58,460 nt of DNA from Gammaproteobacteria bacterium (GCA_029864095.1 JAOTUB010000008.1:1-58460); one strand, 5' to 3'. Counted from the stretch's first letter, positions 18,108-26,414 are shown. Notes: generated from the sequence alone by a model not told the origin. Made by a program: numbers and translations.

Positions 18108-19637
18108 TTATTGATTACTTGGAAACGCAAACTGCGCTTTCTCGCGCACGCCGCCAGACGGCCAGCGCTGGGTGATTGTCTTGCGGCGCGTATAGAAGCG
18201 TACACTGTCCGGACCGTAGGCGTACAGGTCGCCGAACAATGAGCGTTTCCAGCCGCCGAAACTGTGCATTGCGACGGGAACGGGAAGAGGCACGTTGATA
18301 CCGACCATGCCGACCTGAATGTTGTCCGCAAAATATCGGGCCGCTTCTCCGTCGCGCGTGAAGATGCACGTGCCGTTGCCATACTCGTGGTCGTCGATCA
18401 GTTGCATAGCCTGCTCCTGCGACTCTGCGCGTACGACACAGAGCACCGGGCCGAAAATCTCCTCCTGATAGATGCGCATGTCGGGCGTCACGCGATCGAA
18501 CAGACAGGCGCCGAGAAAGAAGCCGTCATCATGACCTTCGACGACAAGGCTCCGGCCGTCGACGACCAGATCGGCGCCTTCTTCTACGCCGAGGTCGACA
18601 AAACCTCTTACCTTCGCATGATGAGCCTGCGTGATCAGCGGACCCATGTTGTTACTGGTGTCCGTGCCGGCGCCAACTTTGAGGCCCTCGAGCTGCGTCT
18701 TCAGCTTGCTGACCACCTCATCGGCAGTCTCATTGCCGACACACACCGCGACCGAGATCGCCATGCAGCGTTCACCGCAGGACCCATAGGCCGCACCCAT
18801 GAGTGCGTTGACCGCATTGTCGATGTCCGCGTCCGGCATCACCACGGCATGATTCTTTGCGCCACCCAGGGCCTGCACACGTTTGCCGTTTTTCGTGCCC
18901 GTCGCGTAGATATACTCGGCAACCGGCGTCGAACCGACAAAGCTGACAGCCTGCACGCGCGGGTCCTCGAGCAGTGTGTCGACTGCTTCCTTGTCTCCGT
19001 TTACCACGTTGTAAACACCGTCGGGCAAACCGGCTTCTTTGAACAGGTGTGCTACAAGCATCGGTGCGCTCGGATCTTTTTCGGACGGTTTCAGCACAAA
19101 CGTATTACCGCACGCAATAGCCATCGGAAACATCCACATCGGTACCATTGCGGGGAAGTTGAATGGGGTAATGCCGGCGACAACGCCCAGCGGCTGAAAC
19201 TCCGACCAGCTGTCGATATCAGGCCCAACGTTCTTGCTGTATTCGCCCTTCAGCAACTCGGCAATGCCGCAGGCGTAGTCGACAACCTCCACACCGCGCG
19301 TGAATTCACCCATCGCATCATCGAGGACTTTGCCGTGCTCATTCGTTAGCGTTGCAACAATCTCGTCGGCGTGTTCTTCAAGCAGCTGTTTGAATCGAAA
19401 CATGACTTTCGCGCGCCTGGCGGGCGGCGTGTTGCGCCAGGCCGGAAACGCAGAAGCGGCGGCGGCAATTGCATCTTCGACGGTGCTTTTCGATGCCATC
19501 GCCACGTGTTTCGTTATTTGGCCGGTCGCCGGGTTCGTGACCGGCAGCGGGCGATTATCGTCGGCCACGTCTCTGCCAGCGATAAAATGTCCGACGATGT
19601 TAGCCGTGTCGACGTTTTCTGCGGGTCTTGCGTTCAT
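18108..19637 (-). CDS. mmsA: CoA-acylating methylmalonate/malonate-semialdehyde dehydrogenase
   Basis: The 509-residue ALDH-family enzyme oxidises methylmalonate or malonate semialdehyde with CoA and NAD to propionyl- or acetyl-CoA and CO2. Family marks include FQPLGVVAGITPFNFPAMVP near residue 137, GGAKNHAVVMPDAD, the catalytic Cys in YGSCGERCMAIS near residue 285, and the C-terminal SLFGDLYAYGPDSVRFYTR. GGAGG lies just upstream of ATG 19637. It is coupled with a class III transaminase 21 bases upstream, a pairing typical of beta-alanine (or valine) breakdown. Confidence 0.93.
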   Translation of the reverse strand: MNARPAENVDTANIVGHFIAGRDVADDNRPLPVTNPATGQITKHVAMASKSTVEDAIAAAASAFPAWRNTPPARRAKVMFRFKQLLEEHADEIVATLTNEHGKVLDDAMGEFTRGVEVVDYACGIAELLKGEYSKNVGPDIDSWSEFQPLGVVAGITPFNFPAMVPMWMFPMAIACGNTFVLKPSEKDPSAPMLVAHLFKEAGLPDGVYNVVNGDKEAVDTLLEDPRVQAVSFVGSTPVAEYIYATGTKNGKRVQALGGAKNHAVVMPDADIDNAVNALMGAAYGSCGERCMAISVAVCVGNETADEVVSKLKTQLEGLKVGAGTDTSNNMGPLITQAHHAKVRGFVDLGVEEGADLVVDGRSLVVEGHDDGFFLGACLFDRVTPDMRIYQEEIFGPVLCVVRAESQEQAMQLIDDHEYGNGTCIFTRDGEAARYFADNIQVGMVGINVPLPVPVAMHSFGGWKRSLFGDLYAYGPDSVRFYTRRKTITQRWPSGGVREKAQFAFPSNQ

Positions 19638-19658
19638 GATGCCTCCAGGATCAGCCGT

Positions 19659-20981
19659 TCAGTCGACTGTGTCGATAACGCGACGAATGACCTCGAACGA
19701 GCGTTGCATCTCGTCAACGTCTGAATTGAGGAATGGTGAGAATTGTAATACGTCCATGCCGTTGCGGACGACAAGATGTTCGTCCCAAAAGCACTTCTTG
19801 TGAATCTCGAGCCCGCGCGCACCGGGCGCGCCGTCTCGTGATGCAAGTTCGATCGCGCCCATGAGCCCGAAGTTGCGCACGTCGATCACTTTGTCGTGAT
19901 CGGCAAAGGAATGCAGTATGTCTTCAAAGGTCTGCTCGAGTGACGCCGCCTGTTCGAATGTGCCTTCTTCTTTGTAGACGTCCAGAACGGCGAGTCCGGC
20001 GGCAGCCGCGACAGGATGGCCGGAGTAGGTGTAGCCGTGGAAGAATTCAATCATGTGCGGGGGCCCCTGCATGAACGCGTCGTAAACATGATCGCGCACG
20101 ATTACTGCCCCCATCGGAATGACGCCATTTGTCAGGCCTTTGGCTGTGGTGATGATGTCGGGTTTGACGCCGAATCGCTCCGCGCCGAAAGCCTTGCCCA
20201 CTCGGCCGAACGCCGTAATGACCTCGTCAAAGATCAGCAGGATTCCGTGCCGGTCACAGATTTCGCGCATCTTCTCCAGGTAACCGACAGGCGGCGGGAT
20301 AATGCCTGCGGACCCGGCCACCGGCTCAACGATGACGGCCGCAATGTTGCTGCCGTCGTGGAGTCCTGCGAGTCGCTCGAGATCACCAGCTAAATGCATG
20401 CCCCATTCGGGCTGGCCGCGGCTGAACGCGTTGTGTTGGAGGTCCAGCGTGTGCCGAAGGTGATCAACGCCCGGGATCAGATTTGGGCTGAAGACTTTGC
20501 GATTCGGCACCATACCGCCAACCGACATGCCGCCAAAGTTGACGCCGTGGTAACCCTTTTCACGGCCAATCAATCGGGTGCGGTTGCCTTCGCCGCGCGC
20601 GCGGTGATATGCGAGCGCAATTTTGAGCGCCGTGTCGACCGACTCGGAACCTGAATTGGTGAAAAAACAGTTCGAAAATCCCTCCGGCGCGATGTCGATT
20701 ACTCGTTCGGCAAGCGCGAAGGCTTTGTCGTTGCTGACCTGGAAGCCGATACAGTAATCGAGTTCGGCAACCTGACGCTGCACAGCCGCCACGACTTTCG
20801 GATGACAATGGCCGATACCGCAGGTCCACAGACCGGAGAATGTATCGTACAGGCGAGTTCCATCGGCGGTGGTGTAGTAGTGCCCTGACGCGCCGCTAAT
20901 GATGCGCGGCTTTGTCCTGAAATCGCGATTTGCCGTAAACGGCATCCAGAAGGCATCGATGTTGCTGGCGGCGGCACTCAT
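19659..20981 (-). CDS. Class III omega-aminotransferase (beta-alanine:pyruvate type)
   Basis: ATG 20981 is preferred because GGAG lies 8 bases upstream and the N-terminus (SNIDAFWMPFTANRDF) matches the beta-alanine:pyruvate transaminase family. The frame continues 22 codons upstream into the regulatory region. The 440-residue PLP enzyme shows FSGLWTCGIGHCHP, NSGSESVDTALKIA, the PLP-binding Asp in LIFDEVITAFGR, and the catalytic Lys in ITTAKGLTNGVIPMGA near residue 284. It should turn beta-alanine or a related omega-amino acid into the semialdehyde used by MmsA downstream. A divergent XRE-cupin regulator starts 150 bases away. Confidence 0.87.
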   Translation of the reverse strand: MSAAASNIDAFWMPFTANRDFRTKPRIISGASGHYYTTADGTRLYDTFSGLWTCGIGHCHPKVVAAVQRQVAELDYCIGFQVSNDKAFALAERVIDIAPEGFSNCFFTNSGSESVDTALKIALAYHRARGEGNRTRLIGREKGYHGVNFGGMSVGGMVPNRKVFSPNLIPGVDHLRHTLDLQHNAFSRGQPEWGMHLAGDLERLAGLHDGSNIAAVIVEPVAGSAGIIPPPVGYLEKMREICDRHGILLIFDEVITAFGRVGKAFGAERFGVKPDIITTAKGLTNGVIPMGAVIVRDHVYDAFMQGPPHMIEFFHGYTYSGHPVAAAAGLAVLDVYKEEGTFEQAASLEQTFEDILHSFADHDKVIDVRNFGLMGAIELASRDGAPGARGLEIHKKCFWDEHLVVRNGMDVLQFSPFLNSDVDEMQRSFEVIRRVIDTVD

Positions 20982-21093
20982 TGCAGGGTCACTCCGGTCA
21001 TCTGTGGTCGAGAATTCAGTGTAATGGCGATGAGCTATGTTAAACAATCAGTTATTTGGCCGGTTGTAAGCTATTGATTATTTAGTAATCTGA

Positions 21094-21118
21094 GGTCAAA
21101 ATGTTTATCTTAATAAAC
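21094..21118. promoter_or_regulatory. Putative operator and minus-strand -35 between the transaminase and XRE-cupin genes
   Basis: The 150-base divergent spacer is AT-rich. A perfect inverted repeat GTTTAT-CTTA-ATAAAC lies at 21103-21118, ending 13 bases before the regulator ATG. Just beside it, GGTCAA at 21094-21099 reads TTGACC on the minus strand, a good -35 hexamer for the transaminase operon. A bound dimeric HTH protein here could block both directions. This is pattern reading only; no -10 is clear. Confidence 0.45.
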
Positions 21119-21131
21119 GTTTGTCGAGGTT

Positions 21132-21686
21132 ATGAACATGGACCAGGAAATCGGCCAACGGCTGAAGGAAATCCGCACGCGGCTTGGCATGTCGCAACGC
21201 CATCTGGCCCGTGTTTCCGGGGTTGCCAATGCGACGATCTCGCAGATCGAGGCAGGGCGGCTAAACCCGACTGTCAGCATGCTCAAAAGGGTGCTCGATG
21301 GCATCCCGCTGAGCCTGAGCGAGTTCTTTGTGGACGATTTTGAAATGGCAGACCGCATGTTTTTTCGCGCCGAGGAGCTGACCGAGATCGCCGATGGCGG
21401 GGTGTCATTTCTGCAGGTCGGTGCGAATCTGCACAACAGGGCCATTCAATTGCTCAAGGAGTGTTATCAGCCCGGGGCCGGGACCGGCAGGCACGCGATA
21501 ACCCACGAAGGCGAGGAGTGCGGCATCGTGCTCAGCGGCCGACTGGAGGTAACGGTTGCCGACCAGACGGCCGTACTACGGGCCGGCGACGCCTACTATT
21601 TCAACAGTGACCAGCCGCACCAGTTTCGCAATCCGGGCAGCGAGCCCTGTGAACTGATCACGGCCTGCAGTCCGCCGAGCTTCTGA
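21132..21686 (+). CDS. XRE-family transcriptional regulator with C-terminal cupin (PuuR-like)
   Basis: This 184-residue protein has an N-terminal helix-turn-helix at residues ~8-62 (LKEIRTRLGMSQRHLAR, then NATISQIEAGRLNPTVSML) and a C-terminal cupin at ~110-180 (HEGEECGIVLSGRLEV, GDAYYFNSDQPHQFRN). Regulators of this architecture control amine, polyamine and amino-acid catabolism and sense a small effector in the cupin. It is divergent from the beta-alanine-type operon, so it probably represses that operon and itself. ATG 21132 and ATG 21138 are both possible starts. The inverted repeat at 21103-21118 is the likely binding site. Confidence 0.88.
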   Translation: MNMDQEIGQRLKEIRTRLGMSQRHLARVSGVANATISQIEAGRLNPTVSMLKRVLDGIPLSLSEFFVDDFEMADRMFFRAEELTEIADGGVSFLQVGANLHNRAIQLLKECYQPGAGTGRHAITHEGEECGIVLSGRLEVTVADQTAVLRAGDAYYFNSDQPHQFRNPGSEPCELITACSPPSF

Positions 21687-21771
21687 GCCAATCATTGCGG
21701 GGGGGTGGTCAATGCGCGGTATTTGATGCAAAGTTATGACCCGATTTTTTTAATCCAGATTAGAATTCTCC

Positions 21772-22764
21772 ATGGCACAGTTTGGCACGGTTTTTGGTGA
21801 CTACTTCGCAATCGCCCGTTATGCAGACGGCACCTGGCAGCAGCCTGAAATAACACGGGTCGCTCCGATCCCGCTGCATCCCGCCGCACACGTCTTTCAT
21901 TACGCGAGTACCTGCTTCGAGGGATTTAAAGCGTATCGCTGGGAAGACGGCAAAGCGCGGATCTTTCGCCTGCATGATCACGTTGCGCGCATGCAGAAAA
22001 GTGCCGCGTCGCTATGCATGCCGATACCCGACGCGGACCTGCTCGCGAACATGGTGATCGACGTTGTCGCAAAAAATATTCAGGATATTCCGGCGCCGCC
22101 GAGTTCCCTGTACTTGCGACCAACATTGATTGGCACGCTCGAAAATATCGGCGCGGCCGCGTCGCCGTCTACTGAAGCGATTCTGTTTGTACTGACCTCT
22201 CCGGTCGACGATTACTTCGAGGGCGGTGCGCGACCGCTCAAGCTGCTTATCGAAGATCAGAAGGCACGAACAACCGAGCAGCTCGGCAGCACCAAGACCG
22301 GCGGCAACTACGCGGCCGCGCTTGGCCCGACACTGGACGCAAAGGAAAAATATGGCGCCGATCAGGTTCTGTTTTGTCCCGGCGGGGATGTGCAGGAGAC
22401 TGGCGCGGCGAATTTCATGCTCATCAGTGATGAAGAAATTCTCACAAAAGCTCTCGATACGTCTTTCTTGCACGGCATGACTCGTGACTCGATTCTGCGC
22501 CTCGGCGAAAACCTGGGTTATAAAGTCAGCGAAAGAAACTTTACTGTCGATGAGTTGCTAGAGGCGGTTACGACTCATGAGGCGGCTTTGTCCGGCACCG
22601 CCGCCTCGCTGGCGCCGGTCGGTCGTCTCGTGCACAAGGGCAAGGAAATCAGTGTGATGGACGGCAAGCCCGGACCGAATGCCGAGAGACTGCGCACGGC
22701 ACTGCAGAACATCCAGTGTGGTGCCGCGCCCGATACTCACAACTGGCTGACAGAAGTCGCTTAG
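21772..22764 (+). CDS. ilvE: Branched-chain amino acid aminotransferase
   Basis: The 330-residue class IV PLP enzyme makes leucine, isoleucine and valine from their 2-keto acids. It shows the type II BCAT pattern: FHYASTCFEGFKAYRW near residue 43, PSSLYLRPTLIGT, the lysine-containing GSTKTGGNYAAAL near residue 180, VQETGAANFML, and SGTAASLAPV. It is monocistronic and converges on hemN, with only 9 bases between their stops. It is far from the ilvB and ilvN genes in this window. Confidence 0.92.
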   Translation: MAQFGTVFGDYFAIARYADGTWQQPEITRVAPIPLHPAAHVFHYASTCFEGFKAYRWEDGKARIFRLHDHVARMQKSAASLCMPIPDADLLANMVIDVVAKNIQDIPAPPSSLYLRPTLIGTLENIGAAASPSTEAILFVLTSPVDDYFEGGARPLKLLIEDQKARTTEQLGSTKTGGNYAAALGPTLDAKEKYGADQVLFCPGGDVQETGAANFMLISDEEILTKALDTSFLHGMTRDSILRLGENLGYKVSERNFTVDELLEAVTTHEAALSGTAASLAPVGRLVHKGKEISVMDGKPGPNAERLRTALQNIQCGAAPDTHNWLTEVA

Positions 22765-22773
22765 TGCCGGTTG

Positions 22774-24204
22774 CTAGATTGCTTTTGAGAAGCGGTTATC
22801 GGTTTGCCGGTCGTTGATGTAACGATCGAAGATCATCGCAATATTACGCAGCAGTAATCGCCCTTTGGGCCTTATTCGTATGCCTTCCGCATTCACGTCG
22901 ATCAGTTCATCGTCGATCAATGGTTGGAGTCGGTCGAGTTCGGCCGCGAAATACGTTCGAAACTCAACATCGTGGGTAGCGTCGAAGTCGTCAAACAACA
23001 GCTGGTCGTAACACATCAAAGACTGAATCACATCGGCTCGTACGAGGTCATCGTCGTCCACAGCGATGCCCTTGCGCACCGGAAGCCTGCCGTCCTCGAG
23101 CAGCTTCTCGTATTCCATCGTAGTGACCGAGTTTTGAGAATACACGTTGCCGATACTACTGATCGAACTGACACCGACACCAACCAGGTCGCATTGCCGA
23201 TGTGTCGAATAACCCTGGAAGTTGCGCTGCAGTGAACCGTCGCGACGGGCTGCAACGAGTTCATCCTCCGGGAGCGCGAAATGGTCCATGCCGATATAGA
23301 TATAGCCCGCCTTCGCGAGGCGGTGAATCGTCCGATCGAGTATCTCGAGCTTGGTTTCGGGCGCAGGAATGTCGTCCGCATTGATCATACGCTGACCTTT
23401 GAAGCGCTGCGGAAGATGCGCGTAGTTGTATACTGCCAGCCGGTCAGGTCGCATGTTGATTACTGTATCGAGCGTCTTGTCAAAGCTGGCAACAGTTTGA
23501 TGCGGCAGTCCGTAGATCAGGTCGAACGATATCGATTTGAAGCCGGCGTCCCTTGACGCGTTCAATAGCGACGATACCTGGGCAATCGTTTGCCTGCGGT
23601 TGACAGCCTCCTGCACGACACGGTCGAAGTCCTGGATTCCAAGGCTTAGGCGGTTGAAACCCAATTCCGTCAGTAGCCGAATGCCATCGTCATCGACCGT
23701 GCGCGGGTCGACTTCAATCGAAAATTGTCGATTATCGCTCTCGTCAAAACTGAACGCGTTGCCGAGTTTTTGCATCAGGTCGCGGAGTTGCGGTTCGTCA
23801 AGATACGTAGGCGTGCCGCCGCCAAAGTGCAGCTGCTCGACGAGCCGCGAGCGGTCAAACAGCTCAGCCTGCATATCGATCTCGCGATACAGATTCTCCA
23901 GATACTTGCTGACCCGAGATTGGTTGTGGGTGACGATCTTGTTGCAGCCGCAGTAATAACAAAGCGAATGGCAGAACGGAATATGAACGTACACCGAGAG
24001 CGGCACGCCACTGGTATTGCTAGCCAGTGCATTCTGCCGGTAATCCTCTTCGGTCAGACTGTCGCTGAACTGCAGCGCAGTCGGATACGAGGTATACCGC
24101 GGACCACGCCCCTCATAACGACGAATCAGGTCGATGTCAAAACAGACCGACTCGTCGACAGACATAATATTTTGCTCAACAGACATGTTTCGATACTCGC
24201 CCAA
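22774..24204 (-). CDS. hemN: Oxygen-independent coproporphyrinogen III dehydrogenase
   Basis: The 476-residue radical SAM enzyme oxidatively decarboxylates coproporphyrinogen III to protoporphyrinogen IX without oxygen. The RYEGRGPRYTSYPTALQF start is the bona fide HemN N-terminus. The iron-sulfur motif C-x3-C-x2-C is in PFCHSLCYYCGCNK near residue 80. LHFGGGTPTYL, FDLIYGLPHQT and a HemN C-terminal domain follow. ATG at 24204, 24186 or 24165 could each be used. It lies 12 bases downstream of heme A synthase, so two heme genes form one operon. Confidence 0.94.
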   Translation of the reverse strand: MGEYRNMSVEQNIMSVDESVCFDIDLIRRYEGRGPRYTSYPTALQFSDSLTEEDYRQNALASNTSGVPLSVYVHIPFCHSLCYYCGCNKIVTHNQSRVSKYLENLYREIDMQAELFDRSRLVEQLHFGGGTPTYLDEPQLRDLMQKLGNAFSFDESDNRQFSIEVDPRTVDDDGIRLLTELGFNRLSLGIQDFDRVVQEAVNRRQTIAQVSSLLNASRDAGFKSISFDLIYGLPHQTVASFDKTLDTVINMRPDRLAVYNYAHLPQRFKGQRMINADDIPAPETKLEILDRTIHRLAKAGYIYIGMDHFALPEDELVAARRDGSLQRNFQGYSTHRQCDLVGVGVSSISSIGNVYSQNSVTTMEYEKLLEDGRLPVRKGIAVDDDDLVRADVIQSLMCYDQLLFDDFDATHDVEFRTYFAAELDRLQPLIDDELIDVNAEGIRIRPKGRLLLRNIAMIFDRYINDRQTDNRFSKAI

Positions 24205-24216
24205 TATAATACCGCT

Positions 24217-25254
24217 TCACATGGGTATTTTCCGCAGGCTGTGTGCCAGATACAGCACAGCGGTGAATAGCAGCATTGCGACGGCCTGATGGCTTGCAGC
24301 CAGGACTATCGGCACGCTGAACAGCAAGGTCGATATGCCCAGCGCAACCTGCAATACCGCTGTCAGCAGCAGCGCATTTGTTGCCGGCCGGGCCCGCGGC
24401 GGTAGTGCAGCGCTGCGGGCGCGCAGCCAGTATATGACAATAATCACAAATGTCGTGATCGCGAGCAGACGATGGTTGAATTGGACGGTCGTCGCGTTAT
24501 CGAACAGATTTCGCCAGGCCGGGTCCAGAGCTGCCAGTCCCGGCGGTATGAAGCTTGTGCCCATCATCGGAAACGTATTGTAAATCTCGCCAGCCCGCAG
24601 GCCGGCGACGAAGCCGCCCGAAATAATTGTTATCGAGATCAGGCAGGCCAGCAATACGGATGGGCCATACCATGGATGTCGCTCGCCGCCTTGCTGCGGA
24701 TAAAGCAGCGACAACGCAACCCAGAACATGTACGCATAGATCACAAATGCGGCAACAAGATGTGCAGTCAGCCGGTACTGACTAACGTGCGGATTGTCGA
24801 CGAGACCGCTCTTGACCATGTACCAGCCGAGTACGCCCTGCATGCCGCCAAGCACAAACATCAACAGATATTTCGGCCATTCGCGTTTGGTGAGGTAGCC
24901 CGTGATAAGGAAGTACAAAAAGGGTATTGCGAATACCAGGCCTATTGTTCTTCCCAACAGCCGATGCAGATACTCGAGCCAGAAAATGCCCTTGAAGTCC
25001 TGCAAATCCATGTGCGAATTTATTTTCTCGAACTCGGGCGACAGCTGATACATCCCGAAAGCGCGCTGCCACTCGGCCTCGCCAAGAGGCGGCAGCCAGC
25101 CCACGACAGGACGCCAGTCAACCATTGAGAGTCCCGAGCCTGTCAATCGTGTCACGCCGCCAAGAACGACCATTATGAACACAAGCGCACAACAAATAAG
25201 GAGCCATATCGCTACTCGGCGGTTACGCACTGTGATGGAAATGTCGTCGGTCAT
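24217..25254 (-). CDS. ctaA: Heme A synthase
   Basis: I chose ATG 25254 (MTDDISITV), giving 345 residues with the first helix about 20 residues in. The frame is open upstream but is not needed. CtaA/COX15 oxidises heme O to heme A in the inner membrane for aa3-type oxidases. Eight helices are visible. Heme-ligand histidines are in WLEYLHRLLGRTIG, VSQYRLTAHLVAAF, QFNHRLLAI and VLAASHQAVAML, and VVLGGVTRLTGSGLSMVDW is typical. It implies an aerobic cytochrome oxidase elsewhere in the genome. Confidence 0.93.
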   Translation of the reverse strand: MTDDISITVRNRRVAIWLLICCALVFIMVVLGGVTRLTGSGLSMVDWRPVVGWLPPLGEAEWQRAFGMYQLSPEFEKINSHMDLQDFKGIFWLEYLHRLLGRTIGLVFAIPFLYFLITGYLTKREWPKYLLMFVLGGMQGVLGWYMVKSGLVDNPHVSQYRLTAHLVAAFVIYAYMFWVALSLLYPQQGGERHPWYGPSVLLACLISITIISGGFVAGLRAGEIYNTFPMMGTSFIPPGLAALDPAWRNLFDNATTVQFNHRLLAITTFVIIVIYWLRARSAALPPRARPATNALLLTAVLQVALGISTLLFSVPIVLAASHQAVAMLLFTAVLYLAHSLRKIPM

Positions 25255-25374
25255 CGATCGGGCAGTCTGGTGCGTGATAGAGGCGGCCGGCAATCTTAGC
25301 AGCACTCGCACACAGGATTGCGACAATTCTAGGTATTTTCCCCAGTATTGCCGGATCGACAGTAAGGCTAATGT

Positions 25375-25481
25375 AGTCGCTGGAAAAGTAGTGCACTCGG
25401 CCTCGGTTCGGCAATGTCATAACCCCCACAAGCCGTCGAGGCCTGATAAGCCGGGCGGGCATTTTGCCCGCCCTTTTTCTT
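25375..25481 (+). ncRNA. Candidate small RNA with C-rich loop and intrinsic terminator
   Basis: GGCCTCG (25399-25405) pairs perfectly with CGAGGCC (25437-25443). CGGC (25409-25412) pairs with GCCG (25432-25435) inside, leaving a loop with the C-run AACCCCCACA. The hairpin is followed by a classic terminator. A weak promoter (TTGCCG, then TAATGT 15 bases later) lies near 25348-25376. Loops with C-runs in bacterial sRNAs often pair with G-rich ribosome sites. I do not recognise it as 6S, SRP or tmRNA. No protein-coding explanation for a plus-strand terminator is present upstream. Confidence 0.4.
25453..25480 (+). terminator. Rho-independent terminator
   Basis: An 8-bp perfect stem GGGCGGGC / GCCCGCCC with an ATTTT loop is followed by TTTTTCTT at 25474-25481. 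It is oriented for plus-strand transcripts, yet the nearest upstream protein gene runs the other way. This points to a short plus-strand transcript starting in the intergenic region. Confidence 0.85.
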
Positions 25482-25669
25482 GCAGCGGCTCCGCGGACAA
25501 TACGGCAAATATGCGCAATCTCATCGTGAATCCGTGCCACCGGCAGCCCGCGAGCGCTCTCTGCTGCAGCGCAAAAATACGACATAATCTGCTGAAATTA
25601 ACGAGCCTGATTAGTTTGTAAACGGACTTTGGTGCTTGGCGCTTCGCGAATCGCGAGCCTTGCTTCGCG

Positions 25670-25684
25670 AATACTAGTAGTATT
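25670..25684. promoter_or_regulatory. Palindrome upstream of the cold-shock gene
   Basis: AATACTA-G-TAGTATT is a perfect 7-bp inverted repeat around one base, 69 bases before the csp start. It directly follows the second copy of GCTTCGCGAA, itself containing the palindrome TCGCGA. It could be an operator or part of the promoter. The base composition is more AT-rich than the surroundings. Confidence 0.35.
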
Positions 25685-25753
25685 TGAGATGCGGACTCGA
25701 AAAGAGCAGGCGATTCAACCGCTTTCGGGCGGCGTTTTTGTTACGAGGTAGAT

Positions 25754-25966
25754 ATGTCAGGCGAAAGAGTTACAGGAACCGTCAAATGGTTCAACGATGA
25801 TAAGGGATTTGGATTCATCGAGCGCGAAGGTGGTCAGGACGTGTTCGTCCATCACAGCGCGATCCAGATGGAGGGCTTCAAGACCCTGAAAGAGGGTCAG
25901 AAAGTTTCGATGGAAGTGACACAAGGGCAGAAAGGCCCGCAAGCCGAAAACGTTATGGCTGACTAG
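25754..25966 (+). CDS. Cold-shock domain protein (CspA family)
   Basis: This 70-residue OB-fold protein binds single-stranded RNA and DNA and acts as an RNA chaperone. RNP1 is KGFGFIERE (residues ~17-25) and RNP2 is DVFVHHSAI (~30-38); TGTVKWFND is the family start. GAGGT sits 5 bases before the ATG. A roughly 60-130 base untranslated leader with a GC hairpin and T run (25719-25739) suggests regulation in the leader RNA, as for other csp genes. Confidence 0.95.
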   Translation: MSGERVTGTVKWFNDDKGFGFIEREGGQDVFVHHSAIQMEGFKTLKEGQKVSMEVTQGQKGPQAENVMAD

Positions 25967-26048
25967 TTGTCGCCGGGCCGGTTGCCGCGCAATGCGATCG
26001 GTCGAGTCAAAGCTTCTATTTAACGCCTGCGTTGCAGGCTGGGATCGC

Positions 26049-26414
26049 ATGCATCTGCATGTGCGACTGCTCGTGTTTGGCAGCAGATTCCTGCTGTCTG
26101 CCTGCAGCGAAGCGCCGGCTCCGCAGCGGCCGACTGTTCCCGACACCGATCCTGCTTTCGCAGACAGCAGCAGCTGCCGCAACTGTCACGAGGCCCAGTT
26201 CTCGGACGGGCGGGGCTCACGCCACGACCTCGCCATGCAGGTCGCCGACGAAAGCACCCTTCTCGGCGATTACGACATCGCGTGGGCGCTGGCCACGATG
26301 TACAGAGATAGCGGCAACGTTGGCATGGCCCGACACGTTGTTGAATTGATGGCGCGAGATCATCCCGATGACGCTAATGTGACTGCTTTGCTGGATTCGC
26401 TGATAGTCGATTAG
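26049..26414 (+). pseudogene. Internally deleted cytochrome c / TPR lipoprotein remnant
   Basis: ATG 26049 begins a lipoprotein signal with lipobox LLSAC; an upstream in-frame start at 25992 is weaker. The 121-residue product has one haem site CRNCH followed by GSRHDLAMQ and ESTLLGDY, matching the N-terminus of a family of ~700-residue multihaem cytochrome/TPR proteins. It then jumps at ~26273 to IAWALATMYRDSGN and HPDDANVTALLDSL, which look like the final TPR unit of that family. The other haem sites and most repeats are missing. The frame is kept, so a tiny secreted protein could be made, but the original function should be lost. The assignment relies on recalled family patterns. Confidence 0.5.

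Larger units (their letters stand above)
25255..25753. other. 499-base intergenic region with sRNA-like, terminator and cold-shock leader elements
   Basis: No convincing gene is seen on either strand between ctaA (leftward) and csp (rightward). From left to right it holds an unremarkable stretch to ~25345, a structured segment ending in a strong plus-strand terminator (25399-25478), a featureless part, direct copies of GCTTCGCGAA at 25641-25650 and 25662-25671, a 15-base palindrome at 25670-25684, and a small GC hairpin followed by a T run at 25719-25739 just ahead of csp. The open frames crossing it lack family resemblance. Confidence 0.6.

Noticed and set aside
17219-18382. A longer reading of the MBL-fold gene starting inside mmsA
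   Set aside because: ATG 18091 has a strong Shine-Dalgarno and begins a signal peptide; the extra 97 codons overlap mmsA.
18264-19349. A 361-codon plus-strand frame opposite mmsA
   Set aside because: MmsA is unmistakable on the minus strand over the same bases. The plus frame has composition typical of an antisense shadow.
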